DNA of 59,608 nt. Source: Propionibacteriaceae bacterium. GTDB taxonomy: Bacteria; Actinomycetota; Actinomycetes; Propionibacteriales; Propionibacteriaceae. Shown here in pieces: positions 1 to 8,233 of the stretch; the first letter of the stretch is position 1, and every line of letters starts with the position of its first letter. The notes beneath the pieces are model-generated. The model saw only the letters and a list, made by a program, of their open reading frames with translations. It did no database searches and had not been told where the DNA came from. Position numbers and translations under genes: made by a program. The DNA is taken from contig JAPUEI010000009.1 in NCBI GenBank assembly GCA_027492675.1, forward strand, positions 2,790-62,397, read 5' to 3'.

Positions 1-486
1 CGTGTGGTTGCCCGTGAGGTGCACGCCGCCGCCCATGATGACCAGCCGGTCGAGCTTCGCGAACAGATCGGGTCGCGTCGCGGCGAACAGCGCGACGTTG
101 GTGAGTGGCCCGATCGCGATCAGCGTCACCGGCTCGGGGTGGTTCTCCACGAGGTCGATGAGCAGCCCGACAGCACCCCGCGGGTCCCGCTCACGGTCGG
201 GCAACGGCAGTTGGACACCGCCCAACCCTCCCTGTCCGTGGATCGACGGGTCGCCCAGCTCCGCCTCGTACACCAACGCCCGCGCCGCGCCAGCAGCCAC
301 GGGTACGTCGTCGCGACCGAACAGGTGCAGCACCTTGAGCGCGTTCGTCGTCGTGTTCTCGATGCCGGTGTTGCCACCGACCGTCGTCACGCCGAGCAGG
401 TCGATCTCCGGGCTCGCGCACGCCAGCGCCAACGCGATGGTGTCGTCGATGCCAGGGTCCGTGTCGATGATGACCGGGATGGCCAC
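1..486 (-). CDS. Nucleoside hydrolase (IunH family), C-terminus beyond window
   Basis: Hydrolyses the N-glycosidic bond of ribonucleosides to free base and ribose in the cytosol. The visible 162 residues begin with the family signature DTDPGIDD (residues 8-15), which binds the catalytic Ca2+, followed by GGNTGIENTT-like and IGPLTNVA segments typical of inosine-uridine nucleoside hydrolases. The GTG start at 486 is chosen because it places the motif at the usual N-terminal position and follows the permease stop by 10 bases, with AGAGGAG upstream. It is the last visible gene of the operon ribokinase-lipoprotein-ABC-permease, so imported nucleosides would be split here and the ribose passed to the ribokinase. 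The reading frame is open to base 1, so about half of the usual 310-residue protein lies outside. Base specificity (purine or pyrimidine) cannot be told. Confidence 0.9.
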   Translation of the reverse strand, partial: MAIPVIIDTDPGIDDTIALALACASPEIDLLGVTTVGGNTGIENTTTNALKVLHLFGRDDVPVAAGAARALVYEAELGDPSIHGQGGLGGVQLPLPDRERDPRGAVGLLIDLVENHPEPVTLIAIGPLTNVALFAATRPDLFAKLDRLVIMGGGVHLTGNHT

Positions 487-496
487 GCGTACTCCT

Positions 497-1402
497 CTAG
501 GCAGTCTTGAGCGCCGCAGCCTTGCGGCGACGGGCGAACAGGTCCATCGACGCGAGGGTGAGGGCGATGATGGTGATGATGTACGGGGCCATCTTGGCCA
601 GGTTCGAATTGATGCCTGCCACGCCGAGACGGTCCGCCATGGCGTCGGCCAGCCCGAACACGATGGCCGCGATGAGCGTCGGTACGGGCTTGGCCCGGCC
701 GAACGTCAGGGCCGCGACGGCGATGAAGCCACGGCCGCTGGACATGTTCTGGTTGAACGAGCCGAGGTTGGCCATCGACAGCTGGGCGCCGGACAAGCCG
801 GTGAGCACGCCGCACAGCAGGATCGAGATCAGCTTGACGCGGGTGGCGTTGATGCCGGCCGCGACGGCTGCGGGCAGGTCCTGGCCGACGGCGCGAAGGT
901 GTACGCCGTAGCGGGTGCGGTACAGCAGGAACGCGTACAGCGGCACGCAGAGCAGCGCGAGGTATACCAGCGGCGTCTGCTGCCCGAGGACCGGGATCGT
1001 GAACTTCGGCAGCGACGAGTGCACGTTCTGGGGCGTGCCGCCGGGGTTTCCGTAGAGCAGTTGCAGCAGGAAGATCGACGCGCCGGCGGCCAGCATGTTG
1101 ACGCCGATGCCGACGACGATGAAGTCGGCTTTCAGCCACAGTGTGAACGCCGCGTAGATCAGGCTCAGCACCAGCGAGGAGGCGATCGCGGCCAGCACGC
1201 CGACGAGCGCACTGTTGGCTGCTGCACCGACGACGATCGCGCTGAACGCGCCGATGAGCATCATGCCCTCGAGGCCGATGTTGAGGATGTCGCCCTGCTG
1301 GGTGATGGCGCCGCCGATGGCCGCGAACAGGATCGGCGTGAGGAACGTCAGCGTCGCGGCGATGAGGGCGACGCTGAAGACCGTGTGGAGGACGTCGTTC
1401 AC
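497..1402 (-). CDS. Nucleoside ABC transporter permease (second permease, YufQ/NupQ-like)
   Basis: Integral membrane subunit of a BmpA-type nucleoside importer, 301 residues, with about eight to nine hydrophobic segments. The conserved N-terminal permease signature ITQQGDILNIGLEGMMLIGA is visible, as is a late cytoplasmic loop VGQDLPAAVAAGINATRVK that contacts the ATPase. The GTG start at 1402 overlaps the stop of the upstream fusion gene by four bases (GTGA), the usual translational coupling in such operons. The other permease half lies in the fused upstream gene, so the channel is predicted to be a heterodimer. The C-terminus is short and basic (ARRRKAAALKTA). Confidence 0.93.
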   Translation of the reverse strand: MNDVLHTVFSVALIAATLTFLTPILFAAIGGAITQQGDILNIGLEGMMLIGAFSAIVVGAAANSALVGVLAAIASSLVLSLIYAAFTLWLKADFIVVGIGVNMLAAGASIFLLQLLYGNPGGTPQNVHSSLPKFTIPVLGQQTPLVYLALLCVPLYAFLLYRTRYGVHLRAVGQDLPAAVAAGINATRVKLISILLCGVLTGLSGAQLSMANLGSFNQNMSSGRGFIAVAALTFGRAKPVPTLIAAIVFGLADAMADRLGVAGINSNLAKMAPYIITIIALTLASMDLFARRRKAAALKTA

Positions 1403-4194
1403 TTCGAGGTCCCTTCGGTGGAGGAGGAGACGAGCTCCGGGACGGGACTGGTACTCGACGGGTTCTTGTCCGACCTCTTCTTGCGTGCCCAGTTCCAGGC
1501 GAAGGACGCGGTGATCATGAGCACGATCAGGCCGAGGATGACGTCGACGAGCGGCTTCGGTACGTCGGCGTTGGCCTGCATCGAGCTCGACCCGGCGATC
1601 ATGTCGGCGTAGAAGACCGCGGCCACGATCGCGACCCACGGGTTGAGGCGAGCGAGCAGCGCGACGGTCATCGCGGTGAAGCCGTACCCCGGCGAGAACG
1701 TCTGGACGAACCGCGCGGTCGAGTTCGGGCCGATCACGTACAGCGCCCCGGACAGACCGGCGACCGCACCCGAGAGGGCCATGACCTGCATGCTCATCGA
1801 CTTGGGGTTGACGCCTGTGTACTCGGCGAAGCGGTTCATCTCGCCCAGCTCGCGCACCTTGAGGCCCCACACCGAGCGGGTGAGGACCAGACCCAGGACG
1901 ACCACCACCGCGAGCGCGATGAAGATGTCCGGCGTCAGGCTGTACTGCGGGTTGATGACCGGCAGCAACGCGTTCGGGCCGAGCTTCTTCGAGCCGACCG
2001 AGCCGTACGTCTTGTCGACGAACGGGCCGGTCACGAGGTACTGGGTGAGCAGCGTCGCGATCGAGCTCATCATGAGCGTGGTCACGATGATGTTGACGTT
2101 CCAGCCGGCGAGCAGCGCACCCGGGATGAGCCCCCACAGGCCTCCGACGAGGAAGCCCACCAGCAGCACGAGCAGCACCACGAGGAAGCCGGGCAGTGAC
2201 GAGTCCTTGAGCGCGATGCCGGTGAGTGCGCCGGCGAGCGCCCCGACGTACAGCTGGCCCTCGCCGCCGATGTTGAAGAAGCCGGCCCGGAAGCTCACGA
2301 TGACCGCGGCGGACAGGATCAGCAGCTGCACGGTGTGAGCGAGCAGGGCGCCGATGCCGTACGGCGTCGAGAACGGCGTGAAGAACAGCTCCGAGTACGC
2401 CAGGGCGGGGTTCTTGCCGAGCGCCGCGATGATGATCGCGCCGATGACCAGGGCCGCGACGATCGCCATGATCGGCTGCGCGGCGTTCGCGAACACGTTC
2501 TTGAGGATCGTGCTTCCGGTCTTGGACGGCGAGAACGCCTCCTCGGTGCCCGTGTCCTCGACCGGGGCGACCACCGGCTTGGGCTGGGGCGCGACGACAT
2601 CGGGGATGCCGTCTCCGTCGAGGTCGGTGGAGACCAGGGTGGCCTTCTCGGCGTGGGCCTTCTCCGCAAGGGCGATGGCGTCGTCATCTGTCGCCTGCCC
2701 TCCCATGGCGAGGCCGACGGCGACCTCGGACATGGTCTCTTGGGTGAACTCGTCGACGATGTGGCCGCGGTGGATGACCAGCAGCCGGTCGGACAGGCTC
2801 ATGACCTCGTTGAGGTCGGCGGAGACGAGGAGTACGGCAGCGCCGCGGTCGCGTGCGGCGACGAGCGCGCGATGGACGAACTCCATGGCGCCGACGTCGA
2901 CGCCACGTGTCGGCTGCGAGACCACGAGCAGTGCGGGGTCCGACTCGAACTCGCGCGCGATGACGACCTTCTGCATGTTGCCGCCGGACAGCGACCCGAC
3001 AGGGGTGGCCGGCGACGCGCCACGTACGTCGAACGTCTTGATGAGTCGGGACGCGAACTGCCGCATGCCGCCCGCGCTCAGCCATCCGGCCTTCGCGACC
3101 GGCGGCTTCAGGTGCGTGGCCACGACGTTGTCGGACACTGACATCTTCGGCGCCGTGCCGACGTGGTGGCGGTCATCGGGGATGTACGCGAGTCCGGCCG
3201 ACCGCCTGGCGGCGATCGACGAGCGGGTGATGTCGTGGCCCCGGAGGGAGATGACGCCCTCGTCGGCTTTCTCGAGTCCGGCGATGGCCTCGAGGAGCTC
3301 GGACTGGCCGTTGCCGTCGACGCCGGCGATGCCCACGATCTCTCCGGCCCGTACGGACAGGGAGACGTGGTCGAGCGCCGTGACCCCGCGGTCATCGACG
3401 ACCGTGAGGCCGGCGACGTCGAGGACGGTGTCACCGGGGTTGGCGGGCGTGTGCTCGATGCGCAGCAGCACCTCGCGGCCCACCATCATGGTGGCGATCC
3501 GCTCCTTGGTGAGGCCGACGGCGGACACGGTGTCGATGACGCGACCGTCACGGATGACCGTGACCTCGTCGGCGATGGCGAGCACCTCGTCGAGCTTGTG
3601 GGAGATGAAGATGACGGCGACGCCGGCCTTCGCGAGCTCGCGGACGACGACGAACAGGTCGTCGGTCTCGGACGGCGTCAGCACAGCCGTGGGCTCGTCA
3701 AGAATCAGCAGGCGGGTCTTGTGGGAGAGGGCCTTCAGCACCTCGACGCGCTGCAGCTCTCCCACGCTGAGCTCGGAGGTGATTTCGGTCGGGTCGACCT
3801 CGAGGCCGAACTGGGTCGACAGGCGCGTGACCTCCGCCTCCATGGCGGCGGTGTCCAGCTGGCCACCCTTGGTCAGCTCACGGCCCAGGAAGACGTTGGC
3901 GGCCACGGTGAGGGATCCGACCAGCTTGAAGTGCTGGAAGACCATCCCGATGCCGAGCGCGGCGGCTTGCTGCGGGGACGTGATCGACACCTCGACGCCG
4001 TCGTACGTCAGCGTGCCGGCGTCCGGGACGGCGGTGCCGTTGATCATGCTCATCAGCGTCGTCTTGCCGGCGCCGTTCTCGCCGACGAGCGCGTGCACGC
4101 GCCCGGGGGCGACGTCCAGGTCGACATGGTCGTTGGCGACCAGGCTTCCGAACGTCTTGGTGACGCCGCGCAGGGAAAGCAGCGGACCGGTCAT
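1399..4194 (-). CDS. Fused nucleoside ABC transporter ATPase and permease
   Basis: A single 931-residue frame joins two proteins that are normally separate. Residues 1-500 are a duplicated ATPase of the BmpA/ribose class: Walker A GENGAGKT at 38-45, signature ELSVGELQR at 141-149, Walker B LLILDEP at 162-168, and a degenerate second domain with GVDGNGQSE at 291-299 and SQPTRGVD at 426-433 in place of a catalytic Walker B. Residues 500-565 are an acidic, proline-rich linker containing DLDGDG, a calcium-loop-like motif. Residues 570-910 are a multi-spanning permease with the FNIGGEGQLYVGA signature. No stop codon separates the halves; the only start-type codon in the linker (GTG at residue 541) has no ribosome binding site. 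ATG at 4194 follows GGGAG. A sequencing or assembly cause is unlikely because the frame is continuous, but cannot be excluded. Confidence 0.9.
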   Translation of the reverse strand: MTGPLLSLRGVTKTFGSLVANDHVDLDVAPGRVHALVGENGAGKTTLMSMINGTAVPDAGTLTYDGVEVSITSPQQAAALGIGMVFQHFKLVGSLTVAANVFLGRELTKGGQLDTAAMEAEVTRLSTQFGLEVDPTEITSELSVGELQRVEVLKALSHKTRLLILDEPTAVLTPSETDDLFVVVRELAKAGVAVIFISHKLDEVLAIADEVTVIRDGRVIDTVSAVGLTKERIATMMVGREVLLRIEHTPANPGDTVLDVAGLTVVDDRGVTALDHVSLSVRAGEIVGIAGVDGNGQSELLEAIAGLEKADEGVISLRGHDITRSSIAARRSAGLAYIPDDRHHVGTAPKMSVSDNVVATHLKPPVAKAGWLSAGGMRQFASRLIKTFDVRGASPATPVGSLSGGNMQKVVIAREFESDPALLVVSQPTRGVDVGAMEFVHRALVAARDRGAAVLLVSADLNEVMSLSDRLLVIHRGHIVDEFTQETMSEVAVGLAMGGQATDDDAIALAEKAHAEKATLVSTDLDGDGIPDVVAPQPKPVVAPVEDTGTEEAFSPSKTGSTILKNVFANAAQPIMAIVAALVIGAIIIAALGKNPALAYSELFFTPFSTPYGIGALLAHTVQLLILSAAVIVSFRAGFFNIGGEGQLYVGALAGALTGIALKDSSLPGFLVVLLVLLVGFLVGGLWGLIPGALLAGWNVNIIVTTLMMSSIATLLTQYLVTGPFVDKTYGSVGSKKLGPNALLPVINPQYSLTPDIFIALAVVVVLGLVLTRSVWGLKVRELGEMNRFAEYTGVNPKSMSMQVMALSGAVAGLSGALYVIGPNSTARFVQTFSPGYGFTAMTVALLARLNPWVAIVAAVFYADMIAGSSSMQANADVPKPLVDVILGLIVLMITASFAWNWARKKRSDKNPSSTSPVPELVSSSTEGTSK

Positions 4195-4225
4195 GAGGGC
4201 TCCCTCGAGTGGGCTCAGGACAACA

Positions 4226-4257
4226 GTGGGGGCCGGGCCGCGAAGCCCGGCCCCCAC
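4226..4257 (-). terminator. Intercistronic hairpin between lipoprotein and ABC genes
   Basis: A perfect 13-bp stem (GTGGGGGCCGGGC, 4226-4238, with its complement 4245-4257) encloses the loop CGCGAA. It lies inside an otherwise co-directional operon, immediately after the binding-protein gene, and has no T tract. Such hairpins often act as partial terminators or as 3' stabilisers that keep binding-protein mRNA in excess over membrane subunits. The structure is seen directly; the role is inferred. Confidence 0.6.
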
Positions 4258-4272
4258 ATCATGCCCGGGTGG

Positions 4273-5322
4273 TCAGCTCAGCGTGGTCGGAACGGTGATG
4301 GTGCCGTCCGCAACCTTCTGGGCGTAGTCCTTGATCTTGGCCTGGAAGTCGGCCGGCACGATGTTGCCGTTGTCCTCGAAGGTGAGGCCGACGCCGTTGT
4401 TCTTCAGACCGTAGGCGGTGGTCTTGCCGTACGCGAGGGTGCCCGCGTCAGCAGCCGTCACGGCGGTGTGGATGCCGTCGCCGACGTTCTTCAGCATCGA
4501 GGCCAGGATGTTGCCCTGGTAGAGCTTGTTCTGGTTGGAGTCGACGCCGATGGCGTAGCGGCCCGTGTCCTTGGCGGCCTTCAGTACACCGTTGCCAGCG
4601 CCACCGGCGACCTGGAAGACGACGTCAGCCTTGTCCTGCTCGTACATCGACTTGGCGATCGAGTAGCCCTTGTCGGAGTCGGTGAAGTTGCCGACGTAGC
4701 CGACCTTGACCTGGATCGAGGAGTCGACGGTCTCGACGCCCTTCTTGAAGCCCGCGACGAAGTCGTTGATGATCGGGATGTCCATGCCGCCGACGAGGCC
4801 GACGACCTTGGAGCCGGTCGCGTTCGGGAACTTGTCCTTGTTCGTCGTGGCCAGGGCCGCGAGAACACCGGCGAGGTACGAGCCCTCGTTCTGCTTGAAC
4901 GTGATGGAGGCCACGTTCGGAGCCGAGACGACATCGTCGTAGATGATGTACTTCTGGTTCGGGAACTTCGGCGCGATCTCCTTGAGGATGTCGACCATCT
5001 GCGACGTACCGACGACGACGATGTCCCACTTGCCGGACACGGCCTCGGTGTTCTGCTTCCACGACGTCTGGTTGTTGGCGTCGGTCTGGATCGTCTGGGT
5101 CTTGTGACCCTCAGCCTTGAGCTTCGTCATGCCGGTCTCGGCGCTGTCGAAGAAGCTCGCGTCGCCGAGGGTGCCATTGATGACGCTGACGACGGAGAGC
5201 TTCCCGGAGGCAGCGCTGGAGCCGCCGCTGGCGGCGGGCGTGGCCGAGCTGCTCGAGCAGCCGGTGAGCAACAGGGCGAGGGCGGACGTGGCCGCCAGGC
5301 CCAGCTTCAGTTGGCGCTTCAT
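4273..5322 (-). CDS. BmpA/PnrA-like nucleoside-binding lipoprotein
   Basis: Extracytoplasmic substrate-binding subunit that captures nucleosides for the adjacent importer. The 349-residue product begins MKRQLKLGLAATSALALLLTGCSSS, a signal peptide with the lipobox LLTGC (modified Cys near residue 22) followed by a Ser/Ala/Gly-rich tether. The mature part shows the Bmp family pattern: DASFFDSAETG, DANNQTSWKQN, KYIIYDD, EGSYLAGVLAAL and GGMDIPIINDFVAGFKKG, and a late GVDSNQ. An in-frame ATG nine bases upstream (5331) is also possible; AAGGAG sits 11 bases from the chosen start but only two bases from the upstream one. First substrate gene of the transport set, directly after the ribokinase. The exact nucleoside bound is not visible from sequence. 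Confidence 0.93.
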   Translation of the reverse strand: MKRQLKLGLAATSALALLLTGCSSSSATPAASGGSSAASGKLSVVSVINGTLGDASFFDSAETGMTKLKAEGHKTQTIQTDANNQTSWKQNTEAVSGKWDIVVVGTSQMVDILKEIAPKFPNQKYIIYDDVVSAPNVASITFKQNEGSYLAGVLAALATTNKDKFPNATGSKVVGLVGGMDIPIINDFVAGFKKGVETVDSSIQVKVGYVGNFTDSDKGYSIAKSMYEQDKADVVFQVAGGAGNGVLKAAKDTGRYAIGVDSNQNKLYQGNILASMLKNVGDGIHTAVTAADAGTLAYGKTTAYGLKNNGVGLTFEDNGNIVPADFQAKIKDYAQKVADGTITVPTTLS

Positions 5323-5387
5323 GTGTGGCATTTCTCCTTGGTTGGACAGTGGTCGGCGGGCCGACCGGTGGTGAGGACGAAGACCAG

Positions 5388-6314
5388 TTACGCGGGCTCC
5401 GGGCCAGTGGGTACGGCGACGTGCGCGAGCACCTCGTCGCGGTGGGGCATGCCTGCGGTGGCACCGAGGCACTGGGTGGACAGCGACGCGGCGACGACCG
5501 CCATCCGTGCGGCTGACAGCACGTCGCTGCCGGACGCGAGCTCGGCGGCGAGGGCGCCGACGAACGTGTCCCCGGCGCCGGTCGAGTCGACGACCGTGAC
5601 GGGCGGGGGGCTGATGAGCGTGACGGACTCGCCTGTACAGACGGCGGCGCCACGCGCGCCCAGCGTCGCCACGATCGTGCCCGGGGATCCGGGCCGGCCG
5701 GCGACGTCGGCGATCTCGGTGAGGCGGACGGGCAGTCGGCTGCCCAGCACCGTCTCGTACTCGGTCTCGTTGACGACCAGCACGTCCGTACGGGCGAGCA
5801 GATCGGCGGGCAGAGGCTGGGCAGGCGCTGGGTTGAGCACGAACGTGCCCGTACACGCCTGCTGAGCGGCCACGACGGCGGCCAACGGCACCTCGAGCTG
5901 GCAGACGACGACATCGGCACCGGTGACGGCCGTCCCGGCGCGCTCGATGTCGGCCGGCGACAGCTTCGCGTTGGAGCCGGCCACCACGATGATCGAGTTC
6001 TCGGCGCGGGCGTCGACCATGACCAGCGCCCGTCCGGACGGGCCGTCGGTCACGGCGAACGGGGAGACGTCGACACCGGCGGCGGACAGGGACTGGGCGA
6101 GGATCTTGCCGGCCTCGTCGTCGCCGCGAAGCCCTACGAAACAGACCTGGGCGCCCATGCGGGCCGCGGCGTGTGCCTGGTTGCTGCCCTTGCCGCCGGG
6201 GCCTTCGGAGTACGAGGTCGCGAGCAGCGTCTCACCGGGGCGCGGCAAGGTCTCGGTGACGGTGACGAGGTCGAGGTTGGCGCTTCCCACGACAGCCACG
6301 CGCCCGTCGCTCAT
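5388..6314 (-). CDS. rbsK: Ribokinase (PfkB family)
   Basis: Phosphorylates D-ribose (or a related pentose or nucleoside) with ATP to give ribose 5-phosphate. The 308-residue protein has the PfkB N-terminal signature GSANLDLV with GPGGKGSNQAHAAARMG around residues 38-54, and the C-terminal signature VDSTGAGDTFVGALAAEL containing the catalytic aspartate of GAGD. Length matches ribokinases (about 300-310). ATG at 6314 follows GGGAGG. It is the first gene of the LacI-controlled nucleoside import operon and would take up the ribose made by the nucleoside hydrolase at the other end of the same transcript. A nucleoside kinase of the same superfamily is the main alternative, but the GGKGSNQ pattern favours ribokinase. 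Confidence 0.87.
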   Translation of the reverse strand: MSDGRVAVVGSANLDLVTVTETLPRPGETLLATSYSEGPGGKGSNQAHAAARMGAQVCFVGLRGDDEAGKILAQSLSAAGVDVSPFAVTDGPSGRALVMVDARAENSIIVVAGSNAKLSPADIERAGTAVTGADVVVCQLEVPLAAVVAAQQACTGTFVLNPAPAQPLPADLLARTDVLVVNETEYETVLGSRLPVRLTEIADVAGRPGSPGTIVATLGARGAAVCTGESVTLISPPPVTVVDSTGAGDTFVGALAAELASGSDVLSAARMAVVAASLSTQCLGATAGMPHRDEVLAHVAVPTGPEPA

Positions 6315-6380
6315 CGCTGCCCTCCCGACGTCATTGCCGGTTGTCCTGCCACCCTGCACTCCTTAGCCGAAGTGCGGCTG

Positions 6381-6409
6381 ACGCTAGGCGTGCAAAACGT
6401 TTTGCACAA
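6381..6409 (-). promoter_or_regulatory. LacI-type operator within the rbsK-bmp operon promoter
   Basis: On the minus strand a -35 TTGTGC (6404-6409) and -10 TAGCGT (6381-6386) are separated by exactly 17 bases. The spacer and the -35 box are covered by a perfect 18-bp palindrome, GTGCAAAACGTTTTGCAC (6390-6407), with the central CG typical of LacI-family operators. The same arrangement and flanking GCCTAGCGTC recur upstream of the amidohydrolase-lacI operon near 16.45 kb. Binding would block RNA polymerase directly. Translation starts about 60 bases downstream of the predicted transcription start. Confidence 0.8.
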
Positions 6410-6664
6410 CCCTGGCCGACGCGCCGTACCGACGACCGAAGTCGAAGGGTCTGCCCGATGTGTGAGAGGCATGGGCACTCGATGTCCAGCGCCAGGTCGT
6501 ACGGCCGCACTCGCACCGTCAGCGACCATCGAACCCTCCCCGTACGGATGCGGGAGTGGCCCCCAACGCACCCCACTACCGGGCGAGTCAATCGGCGGGC
6601 CGCAGGGGTGTCAAGGAACGCGTACGAGCCGCAATGAGACTGTGACCTTGGCTCGGCGACGCCC

Positions 6665-6700
6665 CTGAGCACCCCCGGGCGACCCCGGGACGGCGGCTCA
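6665..6700 (-). terminator. Possible terminator hairpin at the end of deoD
   Basis: TGAGC (from 6665) pairs with GCTCA (ending 6700), enclosing CCCGGG-CGAC-CCCGGG-type pairing. It overlaps the deoD stop codon and has no T tract. The remaining sequence between here and the rbsK promoter (about 6410-6660) shows no convincing gene or RNA. Confidence 0.35.
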
Positions 6701-7411
6701 GCCGATCAGTGCGCCCGCTGCGATCTTCACCATGCTGCGGTAGCAGTCCTCGCGCTCCTCAGCGGTGAGGTCCCCGCCGGGCGTGATGAGGTGATCGGAG
6801 ACGGTCAGCACCGTGAGGGCCTGCTTGTGCTCGGCGAAGGCGACGGCGTACAGACCGGCGGCCTCCATCTCCACGGCCAGCGTCTGGAGCTTGATGAGGC
6901 CACCCATGCTGTCGGGGTTGCCGCCGTAGAAGTGGTCGCTCGCGAAGACCGGACCGACGTGGTAGCGGACGCCCTCGAGGCTCTCGGCGGTGTTCATCGC
7001 GGCGCGCAGGAGGTACGGGTCCGGCGCCAGCGCCAGCGTCACGCCGGGCACGCTCAGCGAGGGCACCGAGGAGTTGGTGTGGGCGGCCGAGGCGATGACG
7101 ACGTCGCGTACCTGGACGTCGGTGCTGATGCCGCCCGCGGTGCCGACGCGCACGATCTTCTCCACGCCGTAGAAGCGGTAGAGCTCGGTCGCGTAGATGG
7201 ACAGCGACGGCAGGCCCATGCCGGACGCCATGACGCTCATCGGCGTGCCCTGGTAGGTGCCGGTGTAGCAGCCGATGCCGCGCACGTCGGAGACCAGCAC
7301 GGCGTCGTCGATGAAGTCCTTCGCGATCTTCTCGGCGCGGCGCGGATCGCCGGGCATGAGGACCAACGGTGCGATCTGACCGTTCTCGGCGCTGATGTGT
7401 GGCGTGGCCAT
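6698..7411 (-). CDS. deoD: Purine-nucleoside phosphorylase, DeoD type
   Basis: Reversible phosphorolysis of purine (deoxy)nucleosides to base and (deoxy)ribose 1-phosphate. The 237 residues align along their whole length with the hexameric bacterial enzyme: MATPHI at the N-terminus, VLMPGDPRRAEKIA, GTYQGTPMSVMASGMG, RVGTAGG for the phosphate site, VEMEAAGLYAVA for ribose, and SDHLIT containing the base-contacting aspartate. ATG at 7411 follows GAGGAG. Co-oriented with, but separated by 380 bases from, the rbsK-bmp operon, whose own promoter lies in between. Its presence beside a hydrolase gives two alternative routes for nucleoside cleavage. Confidence 0.95.
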   Translation of the reverse strand: MATPHISAENGQIAPLVLMPGDPRRAEKIAKDFIDDAVLVSDVRGIGCYTGTYQGTPMSVMASGMGLPSLSIYATELYRFYGVEKIVRVGTAGGISTDVQVRDVVIASAAHTNSSVPSLSVPGVTLALAPDPYLLRAAMNTAESLEGVRYHVGPVFASDHFYGGNPDSMGGLIKLQTLAVEMEAAGLYAVAFAEHKQALTVLTVSDHLITPGGDLTAEEREDCYRSMVKIAAGALIG

Positions 7412-7581
7412 GGAACTCTCCTCTTACGACGCTGGGGCTCCCTCGAGCCACCGGCGATCACCCTAGTGGCGACAGGCGGCTGTGGTCAGCCGGGACGGCA
7501 GGTCGGGGTGGGTCAGGTGGGTATCGATTCGGCGCCGATGGAACCGGGCTGCTATCGTTTCCGCCGCTGGCACGCCAGCAT

Positions 7582-7664
7582 GGCAGGTTGCCCGAGCGGC
7601 CAAAGGGAGCGGTCTGTAAAACCGTCGGCATTGTCCTACGTAGGTTCGAACCCTACACCTGCCA
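7582..7664 (+). tRNA. tRNA-Tyr (GUA)
   Basis: The acceptor GGCAGGT (7582-7588) pairs with ACCTGCC (7657-7663). The anticodon loop CTGTAAA gives GUA. It has the long variable arm of bacterial tRNA-Tyr and a T-arm GTAGGTTCGAACCCTAC. The 3' CCA is encoded at 7665-7667. Confidence 0.96.
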
Positions 7665-7805
7665 CCAGCTCGGCCCGGGTCCCACAAGGTCCCGGGCCGC
7701 TGTCGTACCCGGGCTCTTCAGGGGGCCTCGGAGGCGCTCATCAGCCCTGGTCCTTGGGCGATTCGCGCTGGCTGACCGTGGTCATGTATGTTTGTCCGGC
7801 GGCTG

Positions 7806-7878
7806 GCCCCTATAGCTCAGTCGGCAGAGCGTCTCCATGGTAAGGAGAAGGTCTGCGGTTCGATTCCGCATGGGGGCT
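7806..7878 (+). tRNA. tRNA-Thr (GGU)
   Basis: The acceptor GCCCCTA pairs with TGGGGGC (one G-T pair). The D-arm is AGCTCAGTCGGCAGAGC, and the anticodon stem TCTCC/GGAGA encloses ATGGTAA, so the anticodon is GGT. The T-arm is GCGGTTCGATTCCGC. CCA is encoded at 7879-7881. It is followed by tRNA-Met after only four bases, as commonly seen upstream of rpmG in actinobacteria. Confidence 0.97.
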
Positions 7879-7882
7879 CCAC

Positions 7883-7955
7883 GGCGGGATAGCTCAGACG
7901 GTAGAGCAAACGGCTCATAATCGTTAGGTCACGGGTTCAAGTCCCGTTCCCGCTA
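7883..7955 (+). tRNA. tRNA-Met (CAU)
   Basis: The acceptor GGCGGGA pairs with TCCCGCT (first pair G-T). The anticodon loop CTCATAA gives CAU, and the T-arm is ACGGGTTCAAGTCCCGT. Its place between tRNA-Thr and rpmG points to elongator tRNA-Met; a lysidine-modified tRNA-Ile2 cannot be fully excluded. CCA is not encoded (CCC follows the discriminator). Confidence 0.93.
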
Positions 7956-8000
7956 CCCATGCAGTGACACGGCACGACACGCACGAAGCGAGGACGACCA

Positions 8001-8171
8001 ATGGCCAAGAAGGGCTCCGAGATCCGGCCCAAGATCACGCTTGCGTGCTCGACGTGCAAGGAGCGCAACTACATCACCAAGAAGAACCGGCGCAACGACC
8101 CGGATCGCCTGGAGATCAAGAAGTTCTGCCCGCGCTGCGGCACTCACCAGGCTCACCGCGAGACGCGCTGA
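8001..8171 (+). CDS. rpmG: 50S ribosomal protein bL33, zinc-binding form
   Basis: Small protein of the large ribosomal subunit near the E site, 56 residues. Two CxxC pairs (CSTC at residues 16-19 and CPRC near 44-47) mark the zinc-containing form, which is replaced by a Cys-free paralogue under zinc starvation in many actinobacteria. ATG at 8001 follows GAGGACG. It lies just after tRNA-Met; the tRNAs and rpmG are probably one transcript. Confidence 0.97.
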   Translation: MAKKGSEIRPKITLACSTCKERNYITKKNRRNDPDRLEIKKFCPRCGTHQAHRETR

Positions 8172-8182
8172 CCTGTACTGCT

Positions 8183-8226
8183 CACGGCGACGGCCGGATC
8201 CCCTCGGGGGTCCGGCCGTCGCCGTG
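8183..8226. terminator. Bidirectional terminator between rpmG and the converging gene
   Basis: A perfect 16-bp stem (CACGGCGACGGCCGGA, 8183-8198, with 8211-8226) is topped by a GC-rich inner part. It sits in the 62-base gap between two convergent genes and can serve both strands. Confidence 0.85.
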
Positions 8227-8233
8227 TCTGTGC

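Noticed and set aside
2..1612. Long plus-strand frame (536 codons) opposite the permease and hydrolase genes
   Set aside because: It is the antisense shadow of membrane-protein genes; no start signal, no recognisable domain and Arg/Ser-rich composition typical of high-GC reverse frames.
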